Source: Halobacteriales archaeon QS_9_67_15 (lineage in GTDB: Archaea; Halobacteriota; Halobacteria; Halobacteriales; Haloarculaceae). From it: 14,581 bases of DNA. Under the pieces are notes generated by a model, which was given only the letters and a program-made list of their open reading frames with translations, was not told where the DNA came from and searched no databases. Position 1 is the stretch's first letter. Every line of letters begins with the position of its first letter. Made by a program: the position numbers and the translations under genes. Shown here piece by piece: positions 6,391-13,179 of the stretch. The DNA lies in NCBI GenBank assembly GCA_003023165.1, contig PXSD01000153.1, positions 1 to 14,581 of the forward strand. Reading direction: 5' to 3'.

Positions 6391-7020
6391 ATGGCACAAG
6401 GGGACCTCGGAGCGCTACTGACCAACGCGAAGGTCAACGCGGGACTCGGCTGGGGACTGGTCGCCGTGTTCGGACTGGTGGCCGTCGAAAGCGTGCTCAC
6501 CGGTGATTACCTGTGGGCGATGTTCGCCCTGCTGGTCGGCGGCGTAGTCACCCTCCCGGCGCTCGTCGCTCGCACCCCGCGAGCGATGCCGCCGTGGGAG
6601 GTCGTCCTCGTCGCAGGCCTCCCGGTGGTCGGTCGCGCGGTCGCTCGATTCCAGATCACGAGCGACGTCACGACGTACCTCTCGATCGCCGCGTTCGCGC
6701 TGCTCGTCGCCGTGAACCTGCACCTGTTCACCTCGGTCGAGATGAGCGTCGGCTTCGCCGTCCTGTTCGTCGTCGTCACGACGCTGGCCGCGGCCGGCAC
6801 GTGGGCGCTCGCGCGCTGGGCCTCGGACCTGTATCTCGGCACCGAACTCCTGCTCGCGCCCGGACCCGACGGCGTCGTCGACCGCGAACTGGTCGAACAC
6901 GAACTGATGGTCGAGTTCGTCGCCTCCGGCATCGCCGGCTTCGTCGCCGGACTGCTGTTCGAGGGGTACATCCACCGACGGATGACGCCCGAGAGCCGGC
7001 TCGAGGAGGGAACGGCATGA
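6391..7020 (+). CDS. Multi-pass membrane protein, first of a coupled pair
   Basis: This 209-aa protein has about six hydrophobic segments: near residues 20-35, 40-60, 70-84, 94-112, 118-140 and 174-193. The last two-thirds look like a diverged copy of the downstream gene's product. In both, a hydrophobic pair of helices ends in LGT (here YLGTELLL), then a loop, then a final helix beginning with LM (ELMVEFVASGIAG here, SLMDLVFNTLGA there). The charged motifs of the partner (DHMTH and WEIIE) are missing here, so it may be a non-catalytic partner. The ATG at 6391 is preferred over the GTG at 6382, which lies in the inverted repeat. Its TGA overlaps the next ATG as ATGA, so the two are translated together. 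I do not recognise a family with certainty. Confidence 0.75.
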   Translation: MAQGDLGALLTNAKVNAGLGWGLVAVFGLVAVESVLTGDYLWAMFALLVGGVVTLPALVARTPRAMPPWEVVLVAGLPVVGRAVARFQITSDVTTYLSIAAFALLVAVNLHLFTSVEMSVGFAVLFVVVTTLAAAGTWALARWASDLYLGTELLLAPGPDGVVDRELVEHELMVEFVASGIAGFVAGLLFEGYIHRRMTPESRLEEGTA

Positions 7021-7673
7021 GGCTTCGCGACCGCCTCGGTATCGGCGAACGGCGACAGCGACAGATCACCTGGGCGATGGAGCTCGTCATGTTCGGCGTC
7101 CTGCTCGTCGGGCTCTGGAAGCGAAACGTCCCGATCATCGTCAACGCCGGCGTCGCACTCGCGATCGCACAGCTCGTCCCACTGCTCGAACGCGACTACG
7201 GCATCCCGCTGGACGCGGGACTCACGCTGTGGATCACGAGCGCCGTCTTCCTGCACGCGTTCGGAACTATCGGCGTCCCCGGCGGAGACAGTTTCTACCG
7301 CACCATCTGGTGGTGGGACCACATGACCCACGCGCTCTCGTCGTCGGTCGTCGCCGGCGTCGGGTACGCTACCGTCCGCGCGATAGACGAACACTCCGAG
7401 CAGACCTACCTCCCGCCGCGGTTCATCTTCGTCTTCATCCTCATGTTCGTCCTCGCGTACGGCGTCTTCTGGGAGATCATCGAGTTCGCGCTCGCCGAAG
7501 GGGCGGCGCTCCTGGGGACCGGAACCGTCCTCACCCAGTACGGGCTCGCCGACTCGCTGATGGACCTCGTGTTCAACACGCTCGGGGCGGTCGTCGTCTC
7601 GGTCTTGGGGACCGCCCACTTCAACGGCGTGAGCAGCTACATCGAGGAGCGCCTCGAACGGCGAACCGTCTGA
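7017..7673 (+). CDS. Multi-pass membrane protein with DHxxH and ExxE motifs (DUF2238/YjdF-like)
   Basis: This 218-aa protein has about six membrane helices. Polar residues are buried in them: H80 in FLHAFG, D101/H102/H105 in WWWDHMTHALSS, E153/E156 in FWEIIEFAL, and D179/D183/N187 in LADSLMDLVFNTLG. This pattern (D-x3-H, E-x2-E, D-x3-D-x3-N at membrane faces) resembles the DUF2238/YjdF membrane family, whose function is unknown. It suggests a metal or proton site in the membrane. The ATG at 7017 overlaps the stop of the upstream gene by four bases, so the pair is one transcription unit. The C-terminus is short and charged (ERLERRTV). The family link is moderate; an intramembrane hydrolase or transporter are both possible. 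Confidence 0.8.
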   Translation: MRLRDRLGIGERRQRQITWAMELVMFGVLLVGLWKRNVPIIVNAGVALAIAQLVPLLERDYGIPLDAGLTLWITSAVFLHAFGTIGVPGGDSFYRTIWWWDHMTHALSSSVVAGVGYATVRAIDEHSEQTYLPPRFIFVFILMFVLAYGVFWEIIEFALAEGAALLGTGTVLTQYGLADSLMDLVFNTLGAVVVSVLGTAHFNGVSSYIEERLERRTV

Positions 7674-7705
7674 GACCGCCGTTCGACCCCGTGTTGGGCG
7701 GCGGA

Positions 7706-7717
7706 TACTTTTATGCC
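7706..7717 (+). promoter_or_regulatory. TATA box of the dodecin gene
   Basis: ATACTTTTATGCC lies about 25-35 bases before the ATG at 7741, matching the haloarchaeal TTTTATG-type TATA box and a short or absent leader. Confidence 0.6.
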
Positions 7718-7740
7718 GGGCAGTCGTAGGGACTGTTGCG

Positions 7741-7941
7741 ATGGTTTTCAAGAAGATCACGCTGATCGGGACCAGTACCGAGAGCTTCGACGAAGCCGTC
7801 GACGACGCCGTCGACCGCGCGGAGGACACCCTCCAGAACGTCTACTGGGTGGAAGTCGAAGAGATGGGCGTCGAGATGGCGAACGTCGAGAGCAGGGAGT
7901 ACCAGGCGGAGGTCGAGGTAGCGTTCGAGCTCGAAGACTGA
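7741..7941 (+). CDS. Dodecin, flavin-storage protein
   Basis: This 66-aa protein matches dodecin over its full length: MVFKKITLIGTSTESFDEAV at the start, VDRAEDTLQNVYWVEVEE in the middle and REYQAEVEVAFELED at the end. Dodecins form hollow 12-mers in the cytosol. In haloarchaea they bind riboflavin or lumichrome in pairs between tryptophans, which protects and buffers flavin. The key residues described for Halobacterium dodecin, Trp36 and Gln55, are at the same positions here. The start is fixed by the TATA box about 27 bases upstream and by the universal MVFKK opening. The gene is monocistronic and converges on the iron-sulfur carrier gene with an 18-base gap. Confidence 0.97.
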   Translation: MVFKKITLIGTSTESFDEAVDDAVDRAEDTLQNVYWVEVEEMGVEMANVESREYQAEVEVAFELED

Positions 7942-7959
7942 GTCGGCGCGACGCGGCGG

Positions 7960-8331
7960 TCAGGTCCGGAAACTCTCGCCGCAGCCGCACTCGCTGACGA
8001 CGTTGGGGTTCTGGACGTGGAACCCTTCGCCCTGCAGGCCACCCTCGAAGTCCAGCACGGAGCCCTCGACGTAGTTGCTGCTCGCGGGGTCGACGATCAC
8101 TCTGAGTCCGTAGTGTTCGTACACCGTGTCGTCCTCGTCGGGCTCGTACTCGAAGCGCATCCCGTAGGAGAGCCCCGCACAGCCGCCCTGCTGGACGAAC
8201 AGCCGCAGGCCGGCCACGTCCGTGTCCATGTCCTCGTCTTCGAGCAACGAGAGGGCCTCCGAAGCGGCCGCCTCGGTCACCTCGATCTCCTCTCCCCCGG
8301 GCTCCGGACTCTCCTCGGTCGTGGAACTCAT
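7960..8331 (-). CDS. HesB/IscA-type A-type iron-sulfur cluster carrier (ErpA/IscA-like)
   Basis: This 123-aa protein has an acidic N-terminal extension of about 15 residues, then the HesB fold (about 16-123). The three cluster-binding cysteines are present: Cys51 in QQGGCAGLSYG, and Cys115 and Cys117 in ECGCGESF. A-type carriers accept Fe-S clusters from the SUF scaffold and pass them to apo-enzymes in the cytosol. The ATG at 8329-8331 is supported by an AT-richer GGTTAACACG about 22-33 bases upstream on the minus strand. No suf genes are adjacent, so it is a stand-alone carrier. Which client it serves cannot be told; the symbol is left empty because IscA and ErpA cannot be separated from sequence alone. 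Confidence 0.95.
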   Translation of the reverse strand: MSSTTEESPEPGGEEIEVTEAAASEALSLLEDEDMDTDVAGLRLFVQQGGCAGLSYGMRFEYEPDEDDTVYEHYGLRVIVDPASSNYVEGSVLDFEGGLQGEGFHVQNPNVVSECGCGESFRT

Positions 8332-8349
8332 ACAGATGAATTCCGGGCC

Positions 8350-8364
8350 GAACGTGTTAACCCT
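8350..8364 (-). promoter_or_regulatory. TATA-like promoter of the A-type carrier
   Basis: On the minus strand GGGTTAACACGTT lies about 20-33 bases upstream of the ATG at 8331 and is the only AT-rich block in the gap. The GTTAAC core is palindromic. Confidence 0.45.
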
Positions 8365-8421
8365 GTTGGCACCGCCACCGAGACTCGGCCGGCGAGACTT
8401 CGCGGCCGACCGCGAACAGTC

Positions 8422-8925
8422 CTACAGACGCTTCCGGAAGATGTACTCCGTCGTCGTGACGCCCTTGTGGTCGGTCTCGCGTTCCTCGACCTGCTCGAAG
8501 CCCGTCGACTCGTAGAACGCGACGGCGCGGTCGTTCTCCGCCAGCACTTCCGCCTCGTAGACGCCCGCGTCGCGGTCGTATAGCGACTGTTCGATCTCCG
8601 CGAGCAGGTTGCGAGCGATCCCCTGTCGCCAGTGCTCGGGGTCGACGTAGAGGCGGTAGAGCTGGTGGACGCGACGGGGTGGGTGCGGCCCTGCGTGCGC
8701 GTACCCGACGACCCCGTCGTCGACGACGGCGACCGAGAAGTCCTGTGCGTCGTGGTCGATGCCCGATTCGATGGCGTCGTCCTCGTACCATTCGTCGACG
8801 GTCTCGTCGACGACGTCGGGGCCGAGGATGTCGTCGTAGACGGCGTGCCAGGATTCGCGCGCGACGCGCTGGATACCGGCCACGTCGGCCATATGAGCCG
8901 GTCGATACAGCGGTTCGGCTGTCAT
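8422..8925 (-). CDS. GNAT-family N-acetyltransferase
   Basis: This 167-aa protein has the GNAT fold. The N-terminal strand is YRPAHMADVAGIQRVARESW (7-26). The acetyl-CoA motif A is LYRLYVDPEHWRQGIARNLL (89-108), with the pyrophosphate loop RQGIAR fitting Q/R-x-x-G-x-A/G. Motif B is ENDRAVAFYESTGF (130-143). GNAT enzymes move the acetyl group of acetyl-CoA to an amine on a protein, small molecule or drug; the substrate here cannot be predicted. The ATG at 8923-8925 gives a complete fold; an internal ATG at residue 12 would cut the first strand. It lies 62 bases downstream of hisD on the same strand, so co-transcription is possible, but no functional link is evident. Confidence 0.92.
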   Translation of the reverse strand: MTAEPLYRPAHMADVAGIQRVARESWHAVYDDILGPDVVDETVDEWYEDDAIESGIDHDAQDFSVAVVDDGVVGYAHAGPHPPRRVHQLYRLYVDPEHWRQGIARNLLAEIEQSLYDRDAGVYEAEVLAENDRAVAFYESTGFEQVEERETDHKGVTTTEYIFRKRL

Positions 8926-8987
8926 GCTCGTCCGAACGACGCTGCCGCAGAAAGACCTGACGACCCACGACGAGCCGGCGAGTCCGG

Positions 8988-10280
8988 TTACGCGTCGGTC
9001 TCGTCGTCGCTGTCCTCGAACCGCGCGTCGACGCTGTGAGCGTGCGCCTCCAGTCCTTCGGCGTCCGCGAGCGTGGTGACCGTCTCGCGGAGGTCGCCGA
9101 GCGCGTCACGCGAGAGTCGCTGGACGGTCGTCGAGCGGAGGAAGGTGTCGACGGAGAGGCCGCCGGTGACGCGGGCCTTTCCGTTGGTCGGGAGGACGTG
9201 ATTCGTCCCGGTCGCGTAGTCGCCGGCGGCGACCGGACTGTACGGCCCGAGGAACGCGCTCCCCACGCTCGGGATGCGGTCGAGCAGTGCGTTCTCGTCC
9301 TCGGCCTGGATCGAGAGGTGTTCGGGGGCGTACTCCTCGGCGAACAGTACCGCCTCGCTTATCGAGCGGGCGAGGAACACGCCGCTCGCGTCGTTGTCCA
9401 GCGCCGAGCGGATCGTGTCTTCGCGCTCGCGGCCCGTGGCGTGAGTCTCCACAGCCGACGCGACGGCTTCGGCGGTCGCTTCGTCGTCCGTGACGGCCGC
9501 GACGGAACTCGTCTCGCCGTGTTCTGCCTGCGCGACGAGGTCGGCGGCGACGTGGGACGGGTCGGCCGTCCCGTCGGCGAGGACGAGTACCTCGCTCGGG
9601 CCCGCAATGAAGTCTATCTCCACGTCACCACGGACCTCGGCCTTGGCGGCGGTGACCCACCGGTTGCCCGGACCGACGATCTTCTGGACGGCGTTGATCG
9701 TCTCGGTCCCGTAGGCGAGCGCGGAGATGGCCTGTGCGCCGCCGACCTGGTAGACCGCGTCCGCGCCGGCGACGTGGATCGCCGCGAGCGTCACGGGATC
9801 GAGCTCCTCGGCGGGCGGCGTCGCGACGACGACGTGGTCGACGCCGGCGACGACGGCCGGGATGACGCCCATCAGGACGCTGGAGGGGTACGCGGCCGTT
9901 CCACCCGGCGCGTAGACGCCGACAGTCTCCAGCGGGCGGAACCGCCGTCCGAGTTCCCGGCCCTCGAAGTTCTCGGTCCAGTCTCCGGGGAGCTGGCGCT
10001 CGTGGAAGGCGCGAACGTTCTCGGCGGCGTCTTCGATCGCGTCACGGGTCTCGTCGTCGGTCTCCTCGGACGCACGCTCGACCTGGTCGGTGACGTCGAT
10101 GTTCCCGACGTCGACGCCGTCGATCTCCTTCGAGAGGTCTCTGAGCGCCACGTCGCCTTCCGTTCGGACGCGGTCGACGATGTCGCGGACGTCGTCGCGA
10201 ACGGCGTCCACGCCCGCGTCGCGGTCGAACAACGCCGCCCGCTCGCCGGGGTCGAGCGCGTCCACACTTCGCACGTTCAT
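8988..10280 (-). CDS. hisD: Histidinol dehydrogenase
   Basis: HisD carries out the last two steps of histidine synthesis, oxidising L-histidinol to L-histidine with two NAD+ and Zn2+, in the cytosol. The protein is 430 aa, the usual length. Motifs in order are YAPGGTAAYPSSVLM (123-137), VGPGNRWVTAAKAEV (202-216), IDFIAGPSEVLV (222-233), zinc ligands Gln251 and His254 in QAEHGETSS, the catalytic Glu320-His321 in YAPEHLSI, zinc ligand Asp354 in AAGDYATGTNHVLPT, and a C-terminal His near 413 in EAHAHSV. The ATG at 10278-10280 (MNVRSVDAL) is the best start. A possible ATG at 10307 would add nine residues that look like leader. No other his genes are adjacent, as is common in haloarchaea. An inverted repeat around its likely promoter is described separately. 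Confidence 0.97.
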   Translation of the reverse strand: MNVRSVDALDPGERAALFDRDAGVDAVRDDVRDIVDRVRTEGDVALRDLSKEIDGVDVGNIDVTDQVERASEETDDETRDAIEDAAENVRAFHERQLPGDWTENFEGRELGRRFRPLETVGVYAPGGTAAYPSSVLMGVIPAVVAGVDHVVVATPPAEELDPVTLAAIHVAGADAVYQVGGAQAISALAYGTETINAVQKIVGPGNRWVTAAKAEVRGDVEIDFIAGPSEVLVLADGTADPSHVAADLVAQAEHGETSSVAAVTDDEATAEAVASAVETHATGREREDTIRSALDNDASGVFLARSISEAVLFAEEYAPEHLSIQAEDENALLDRIPSVGSAFLGPYSPVAAGDYATGTNHVLPTNGKARVTGGLSVDTFLRSTTVQRLSRDALGDLRETVTTLADAEGLEAHAHSVDARFEDSDDETDA

Positions 10281-10290
10281 GCCGTCCCCT

Positions 10291-10326
10291 ATCCGCGACT
10301 GACCCATACGAGTTGCTATCGCGGAT
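10291..10326. promoter_or_regulatory. Inverted repeat flanking the likely hisD promoter
   Basis: ATCCGCGA (10291-10298) and TCGCGGAT (10319-10326) are exact inverted 8-mers, 20 bases apart. A TATA-like CGTATGGG (minus strand, 10303-10310) lies between them, about 25-30 bases before the hisD ATG. It is a candidate operator for a dimeric regulator. Confidence 0.4.
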
Positions 10327-10360
10327 GCAGTGAGGCGCGGAACGCGACCAAGACGTGTGG

Positions 10361-10371
10361 GGGGAAAAAAA
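10361..10371 (-). terminator. Poly-T terminator of the membrane-anchored regulator gene
   Basis: On the minus strand GAG-TTTTTTT-CCCCCC begins 2 bases after the stop codon of the regulator gene (stop 10373-10375). A seven-T run matches archaeal intrinsic termination and separates this gene from hisD downstream. Confidence 0.6.
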
Positions 10372-10372
10372 C

Positions 10373-11452
10373 TCAAGCCTGCCAGTACCACCAGGCGGTG
10401 ACGACGAGTATCATGAAGAGCCCACCGAGGAAGAACGCGACCGCGGGGTCGGCGAGGAGCCCGTCGCCGGCGCTTTCGGCGGCCTGAACCGTCTGGATCG
10501 GGGTATCCGCGGACGGCGTCATCGCCGTACCCGACTCCATTCCGGTCGCCTCCGGCGTCGGCGACGGCGCTTCCGTGGGTATCGGCGTGTCCATCGGCGC
10601 CTCCGTCGGCGTCCGTGTCGGGGCCGACGTCGCCGTCGGGGTTGGTTCCGACGTCGCAGTCGGGGTAGACTGAGGCGTCGCAGTCCCAGCAGGTGTCGGC
10701 GACGGCGTTCCAGCGGGCGTCGGCGTCGCCGTATCGACGGATGTCTGCGTCGCAGTCGCAGACGGTTCGGCTATCGCGGTGGGCGTCCCGTCCGGCGCGG
10801 GCGTCGCGGCTCCGTCCGTCGCCGTCTCCTCGCCGCCGTAGACGCCGACGTCGTCCTCTGGCGTCGGCGTCTCAGTCGCGTCCGCCACAGCGTCACCGGC
10901 TCCGGCGTCACCGCCGCCACCGTCGCCGCCGTCGCCACCGGACTGCGGTTCGCTCGACTCCGCGCCGTCACCGGAGCCGCTCGAGACTGAGACGTCGAAA
11001 CTGCCGAGCCACGGCCCGTCCTCGAACAGTCGTCTGATGGCGAGACTCGCGACCGCCAGTAGGCCGACCGACCCGAGAAGTCGAGTGAGTGCCGTTTTCA
11101 GTCGCGACCGGTGGTGCTCTCGACCGGCGAACAGGACTAGCGCTTCGCTCGCCGGCGCGTAGATGGTCATCTCTGTCCCCTTCTCGGAGTACCCCTCCCC
11201 TGCGGGTTGGATCAGCTCCGCGTCTTCGAGTCGCTCGACGTGATAGTGGACGTTCTGGAGCGAAGTCCCCACCTCGTCGCGGATCTCCGGGGGAGTCTTG
11301 GGCTCCTCGTACAGCGCCGCGAGTATCTTCCGAGCCGTGTCCGACGAGAGCGCGGAGAGCGCCTCCTCGGTCGCCTCGTCGTCCAGGTCCAGCACCCGCG
11401 GCTCGTCGGGCGACCGTGTTGGTTCCGATTTGAACGGCAGCAGACGACCCAT
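10373..11452 (-). CDS. Membrane-anchored winged-helix (ArsR-like) regulator with Thr/Pro-rich loop
   Basis: This 359-aa protein has three parts. Residues 26-105 are a winged helix of the haloarchaeal ArsR-like type: EALSALSSDTARKILAALYE, EVGTSLQNVHYHVERLEDAE and the wing near GTEMTIYAP. A first hydrophobic helix lies at about 122-139 (LTRLLGSVGLLAVASLAI). Residues 150-330 are low complexity: first Gly/Asp/Ser-rich, then about 120 residues dominated by Thr, Pro, Ala and Ser. A last hydrophobic helix (334-356) ends in WWYWQA. With the DNA-binding domain in the cytosol, the Thr/Pro stretch would form an outside loop, possibly O-glycosylated. The ATG at 11450-11452 opens MGRLLPFKSE, a familiar style of start for these proteins. 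It is likely a surface-state or stress sensor; target genes are unknown. TATA-like sequence lies in 11460-11485. Confidence 0.85.
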   Translation of the reverse strand: MGRLLPFKSEPTRSPDEPRVLDLDDEATEEALSALSSDTARKILAALYEEPKTPPEIRDEVGTSLQNVHYHVERLEDAELIQPAGEGYSEKGTEMTIYAPASEALVLFAGREHHRSRLKTALTRLLGSVGLLAVASLAIRRLFEDGPWLGSFDVSVSSGSGDGAESSEPQSGGDGGDGGGGDAGAGDAVADATETPTPEDDVGVYGGEETATDGAATPAPDGTPTAIAEPSATATQTSVDTATPTPAGTPSPTPAGTATPQSTPTATSEPTPTATSAPTRTPTEAPMDTPIPTEAPSPTPEATGMESGTAMTPSADTPIQTVQAAESAGDGLLADPAVAFFLGGLFMILVVTAWWYWQA

Positions 11453-11545
11453 TGCTCGATCCAATATAGGCAACCCTAATGGGCTTTCCCGTAGGACAAA
11501 AACTCGTTTGATACTGTGCACTCGCGCTCAGCGGCCGGTCAGCCG

Positions 11546-11839
11546 TTACCGGTAGATCCGCGTCAGTACATGCAATGAGGACAGAACGACCGCCAGACTG
11601 ACTTCGCCGACCAAAACGAAAAAGAGCGAGAGCAACCGTTCGGCCGATGGGAGGACCACGCTGTAGCCGTACCACCCGGTCCCGACCGCGAGTGAGAGGA
11701 AGAGAGCGTGGACCAGTATCCAGAGCCCGCGAGATGTTCGGGTACACCATCGCGATGCTGCTCGGGCTGGTCCCGTTCCTCGCGGTCGTCCTCTATTTCC
11801 TCCCGTACTGACCGGGAGTCGTCTGCCGGTTCCTGTCAC
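11546..11839 (-). CDS. Possible small membrane protein (start uncertain)
   Basis: The frame from a GTG at 11837-11839 to the TAA at 11546-11548 encodes 97 residues. Only the last 62 or so read as protein: GLWILVHALFLSLAVGTGWY and LLSLFFVLVGEVSLAVVLSS give two hydrophobic helices, followed by HVLTRIYR. The first 35 residues are Arg/Gly/Pro-rich with A-ending codons, typical of a wrong frame. No in-frame ATG lies between the two parts. A frame one base off has an ATG at 11748-11750 (MVYPNIS) that would join smoothly if one G of the GGG at about 11733-11735 were absent. The gene may therefore be a real two-helix protein with a frameshift or sequencing error, or a decayed gene. I do not recognise a family. 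Confidence 0.4.
   Translation of the reverse strand: MTGTGRRLPVSTGGNRGRPRGTGPARAASRWCTRTSRGLWILVHALFLSLAVGTGWYGYSVVLPSAERLLSLFFVLVGEVSLAVVLSSLHVLTRIYR
11734..11811 (+). CDS. Candidate 25-aa transmembrane microprotein
   Basis: ATG at 11734 to TGA at 11809-11811 encodes MFGYTIAMLLGLVPFLAVVL plus YFLPY, a single hydrophobic helix. Nearly every third base is G or C, unlike the frame upstream of the ATG, which suggests selection on this frame. It lies antisense to the N-terminal part of the small membrane ORF at 11546-11839. No clear TATA box or ribosome binding site precedes it. It is a candidate only; a chance hydrophobic frame in GC-rich DNA is the alternative. Confidence 0.35.
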   Translation: MFGYTIAMLLGLVPFLAVVLYFLPY

Positions 11840-11851
11840 TCCGGAAGGAAC

Positions 11852-11864
11852 GGCTTTTCAAACA
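11852..11864 (+). promoter_or_regulatory. TATA-like promoter of the CPBP protease gene
   Basis: GGCTTTTCAAACA lies about 21-33 bases before the ATG at 11884, matching the position of a haloarchaeal TATA element for a short-leader transcript. Confidence 0.55.
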
Positions 11865-11883
11865 GACGGGCCAAAGGTGCAGT

Positions 11884-12723
11884 ATGTCAGCGAGCAAAGG
11901 GTCCCCGCTGCGGACGGTCGTCGCAGTCGTCTCTGCCGTCGGCCTCGGCGCCGGAGGGCTCCTCCTCGGATTCGTCTTGACCGCTATCGCGCTCGGCGTG
12001 GTGGTCGCCGGACTGGGCGTCGACATTCCACCGGCCGCACAGATCGTCGTGAGTCTCGTCTTCGTCCAGGGAGTCGGGTCCGCCGGCGTCGCCTACGCGT
12101 ATCTGAAACTTCGCCCCGTCGTCGGTCCGAAGATCCGTTCGGTCCTCGGGCTCCAGGGGGTCCCCGGACCGTTCGATATCGACGTGGCTGTGCCGGACCT
12201 CCGGCAGGCCGCGATCGTCGTCGGCGGGTACGTGCTCGCACTCGGTGCCGCGTTCGCCGGTTCTATCGTCGTCACGCTCCTCCAGGTAGACACCGGCACG
12301 AACCAGGCCGCCGAGATGGGCATGGAGAATCCTGAAGTCCTCCTGCTGCTCATCCCTGCCTCGGTCCTGATCATCGGCCCGGGCGAAGAACTGCTCTTCC
12401 GCGGCGTCGTTCAGGGGCGCCTCCGCGAGGTGTTCGGGCCTATCGTCGGCATCCTGCTTCCGAGCGCCGTCTTCGCGGGGCTCCACTGGTTCGCGCTGAC
12501 CGGTGGGTCCGCGACGGGTAACCTCGTCGCACTCGGGATCCTGATCGGACCCGCGCTCGTCTTCGGAGCCGCATACGAGATCACGGACAACATCGTCGTG
12601 CCGTCGCTGATCCACGGGATCTACAATGCCACGCTGTTCTCGCTCCTGTACGTCGTCGTCGCGTTCGGCGACCGGCTCCCGGACCCGCAGAACTCGACCG
12701 CCGCCGTGCTGGCACTGCTCTGA
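11884..12723 (+). CDS. CPBP (Abi/CAAX) family intramembrane metalloprotease
   Basis: This 279-aa membrane protein has about eight hydrophobic segments. The Abi/CPBP active-site motifs are all present: GPGEELLFRGVVQGRL (166-180) supplies the EExxxR glutamates 168-169 and Arg173, FAGLHWFAL (197-205) supplies FxxxH with His201, and HGIYNA (244-249) supplies HxxxN with His244. Members of this family related to Rce1 cut membrane-embedded or prenylated substrates. In prokaryotes the natural substrates are mostly unknown; some protect against bacteriocins. The ATG at 11884 follows a TATA-like element at the right distance. The first hydrophobic segment starts at about residue 11. The stop codon abuts the stop of the convergent small membrane gene. 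No candidate substrate is encoded next to it, apart from the small membrane ORFs on either side. Confidence 0.94.
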   Translation: MSASKGSPLRTVVAVVSAVGLGAGGLLLGFVLTAIALGVVVAGLGVDIPPAAQIVVSLVFVQGVGSAGVAYAYLKLRPVVGPKIRSVLGLQGVPGPFDIDVAVPDLRQAAIVVGGYVLALGAAFAGSIVVTLLQVDTGTNQAAEMGMENPEVLLLLIPASVLIIGPGEELLFRGVVQGRLREVFGPIVGILLPSAVFAGLHWFALTGGSATGNLVALGILIGPALVFGAAYEITDNIVVPSLIHGIYNATLFSLLYVVVAFGDRLPDPQNSTAAVLALL

Positions 12724-12996
12724 TCAGAGCAGCGACGCGACGTCCAGCGCGGTCGGGTAGATTCCGACGACTCCAGCACTGACGGCGCCCGTCAGTGCAC
12801 TCGCGCGGTCCGCGTCCGCGGATATCCGTCCAGTGTCGGTCGCGTAGGCAGAGACGAACCCCAGTGGCGTGAACAGAAACGTCGTGGCCCGCCCGTACGG
12901 CGGTTCCAGCCCGCCCACGAACGCGATTACGGCCATCCCGGTCGCACCGAGCATCGAGACGAGGATGATCGCAGCCGTCCCGGGGCCCACGGGCAT
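12724..12996 (-). CDS. Small haloarchaeal membrane protein, function unknown
   Basis: This 90-aa protein has about three hydrophobic segments: residues 7-27 (TAAIILVSMLGATGMAVIAF), 38-51 (TTFLFTPLGFVSAY) and 68-86 (LTGAVSAGVVGIYPTALDV). A short polar stretch (ATDTGRISADADRAS) lies between the second and third. Third positions are mostly G or C in this frame and the ATG at 12994-12996 opens directly into the first helix, so it looks like a real gene. It converges on the CPBP protease with no gap: their stop codons share the palindrome TGATCA. I do not recognise a family. Its size and position make it a possible partner or substrate of the protease, but that is guesswork. Confidence 0.65.
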   Translation of the reverse strand: MPVGPGTAAIILVSMLGATGMAVIAFVGGLEPPYGRATTFLFTPLGFVSAYATDTGRISADADRASALTGAVSAGVVGIYPTALDVASLL

Positions 12997-13179
12997 CGCT
13001 ACGGGGCTTTGACAGGGGTCGTCTTGACGGTGTGGGACTCGGATCGCGGAAGCCTCGCTACCGAGTGCGGAGTGTCGCCCGGAACACTACCAGGCGAGAA
13101 CCTACGAGTGGAGTCAGAAAAACGCACATCTGTCGCCGTGACCCCTCGAAAACGCCGAACTACTCTCGTTCGAGAGCGT

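Noticed and set aside
6507..7829. Minus-strand frame of 440 codons opposite the membrane pair and dodecin
   Set aside because: It runs across three clear genes and a promoter and is Ser/Thr/Arg-biased; it is an antisense shadow.
9036..10487. Long plus-strand frame of 483 codons opposite hisD
   Set aside because: Antisense shadow: HisD motifs run through the whole minus strand, and the plus frame has no recognisable domain.
10500..10900. Repetitive DNA considered as a CRISPR or tandem repeat array
   Set aside because: The repetition is irregular and follows codons; it encodes the Thr/Pro-rich loop of the membrane-anchored regulator.
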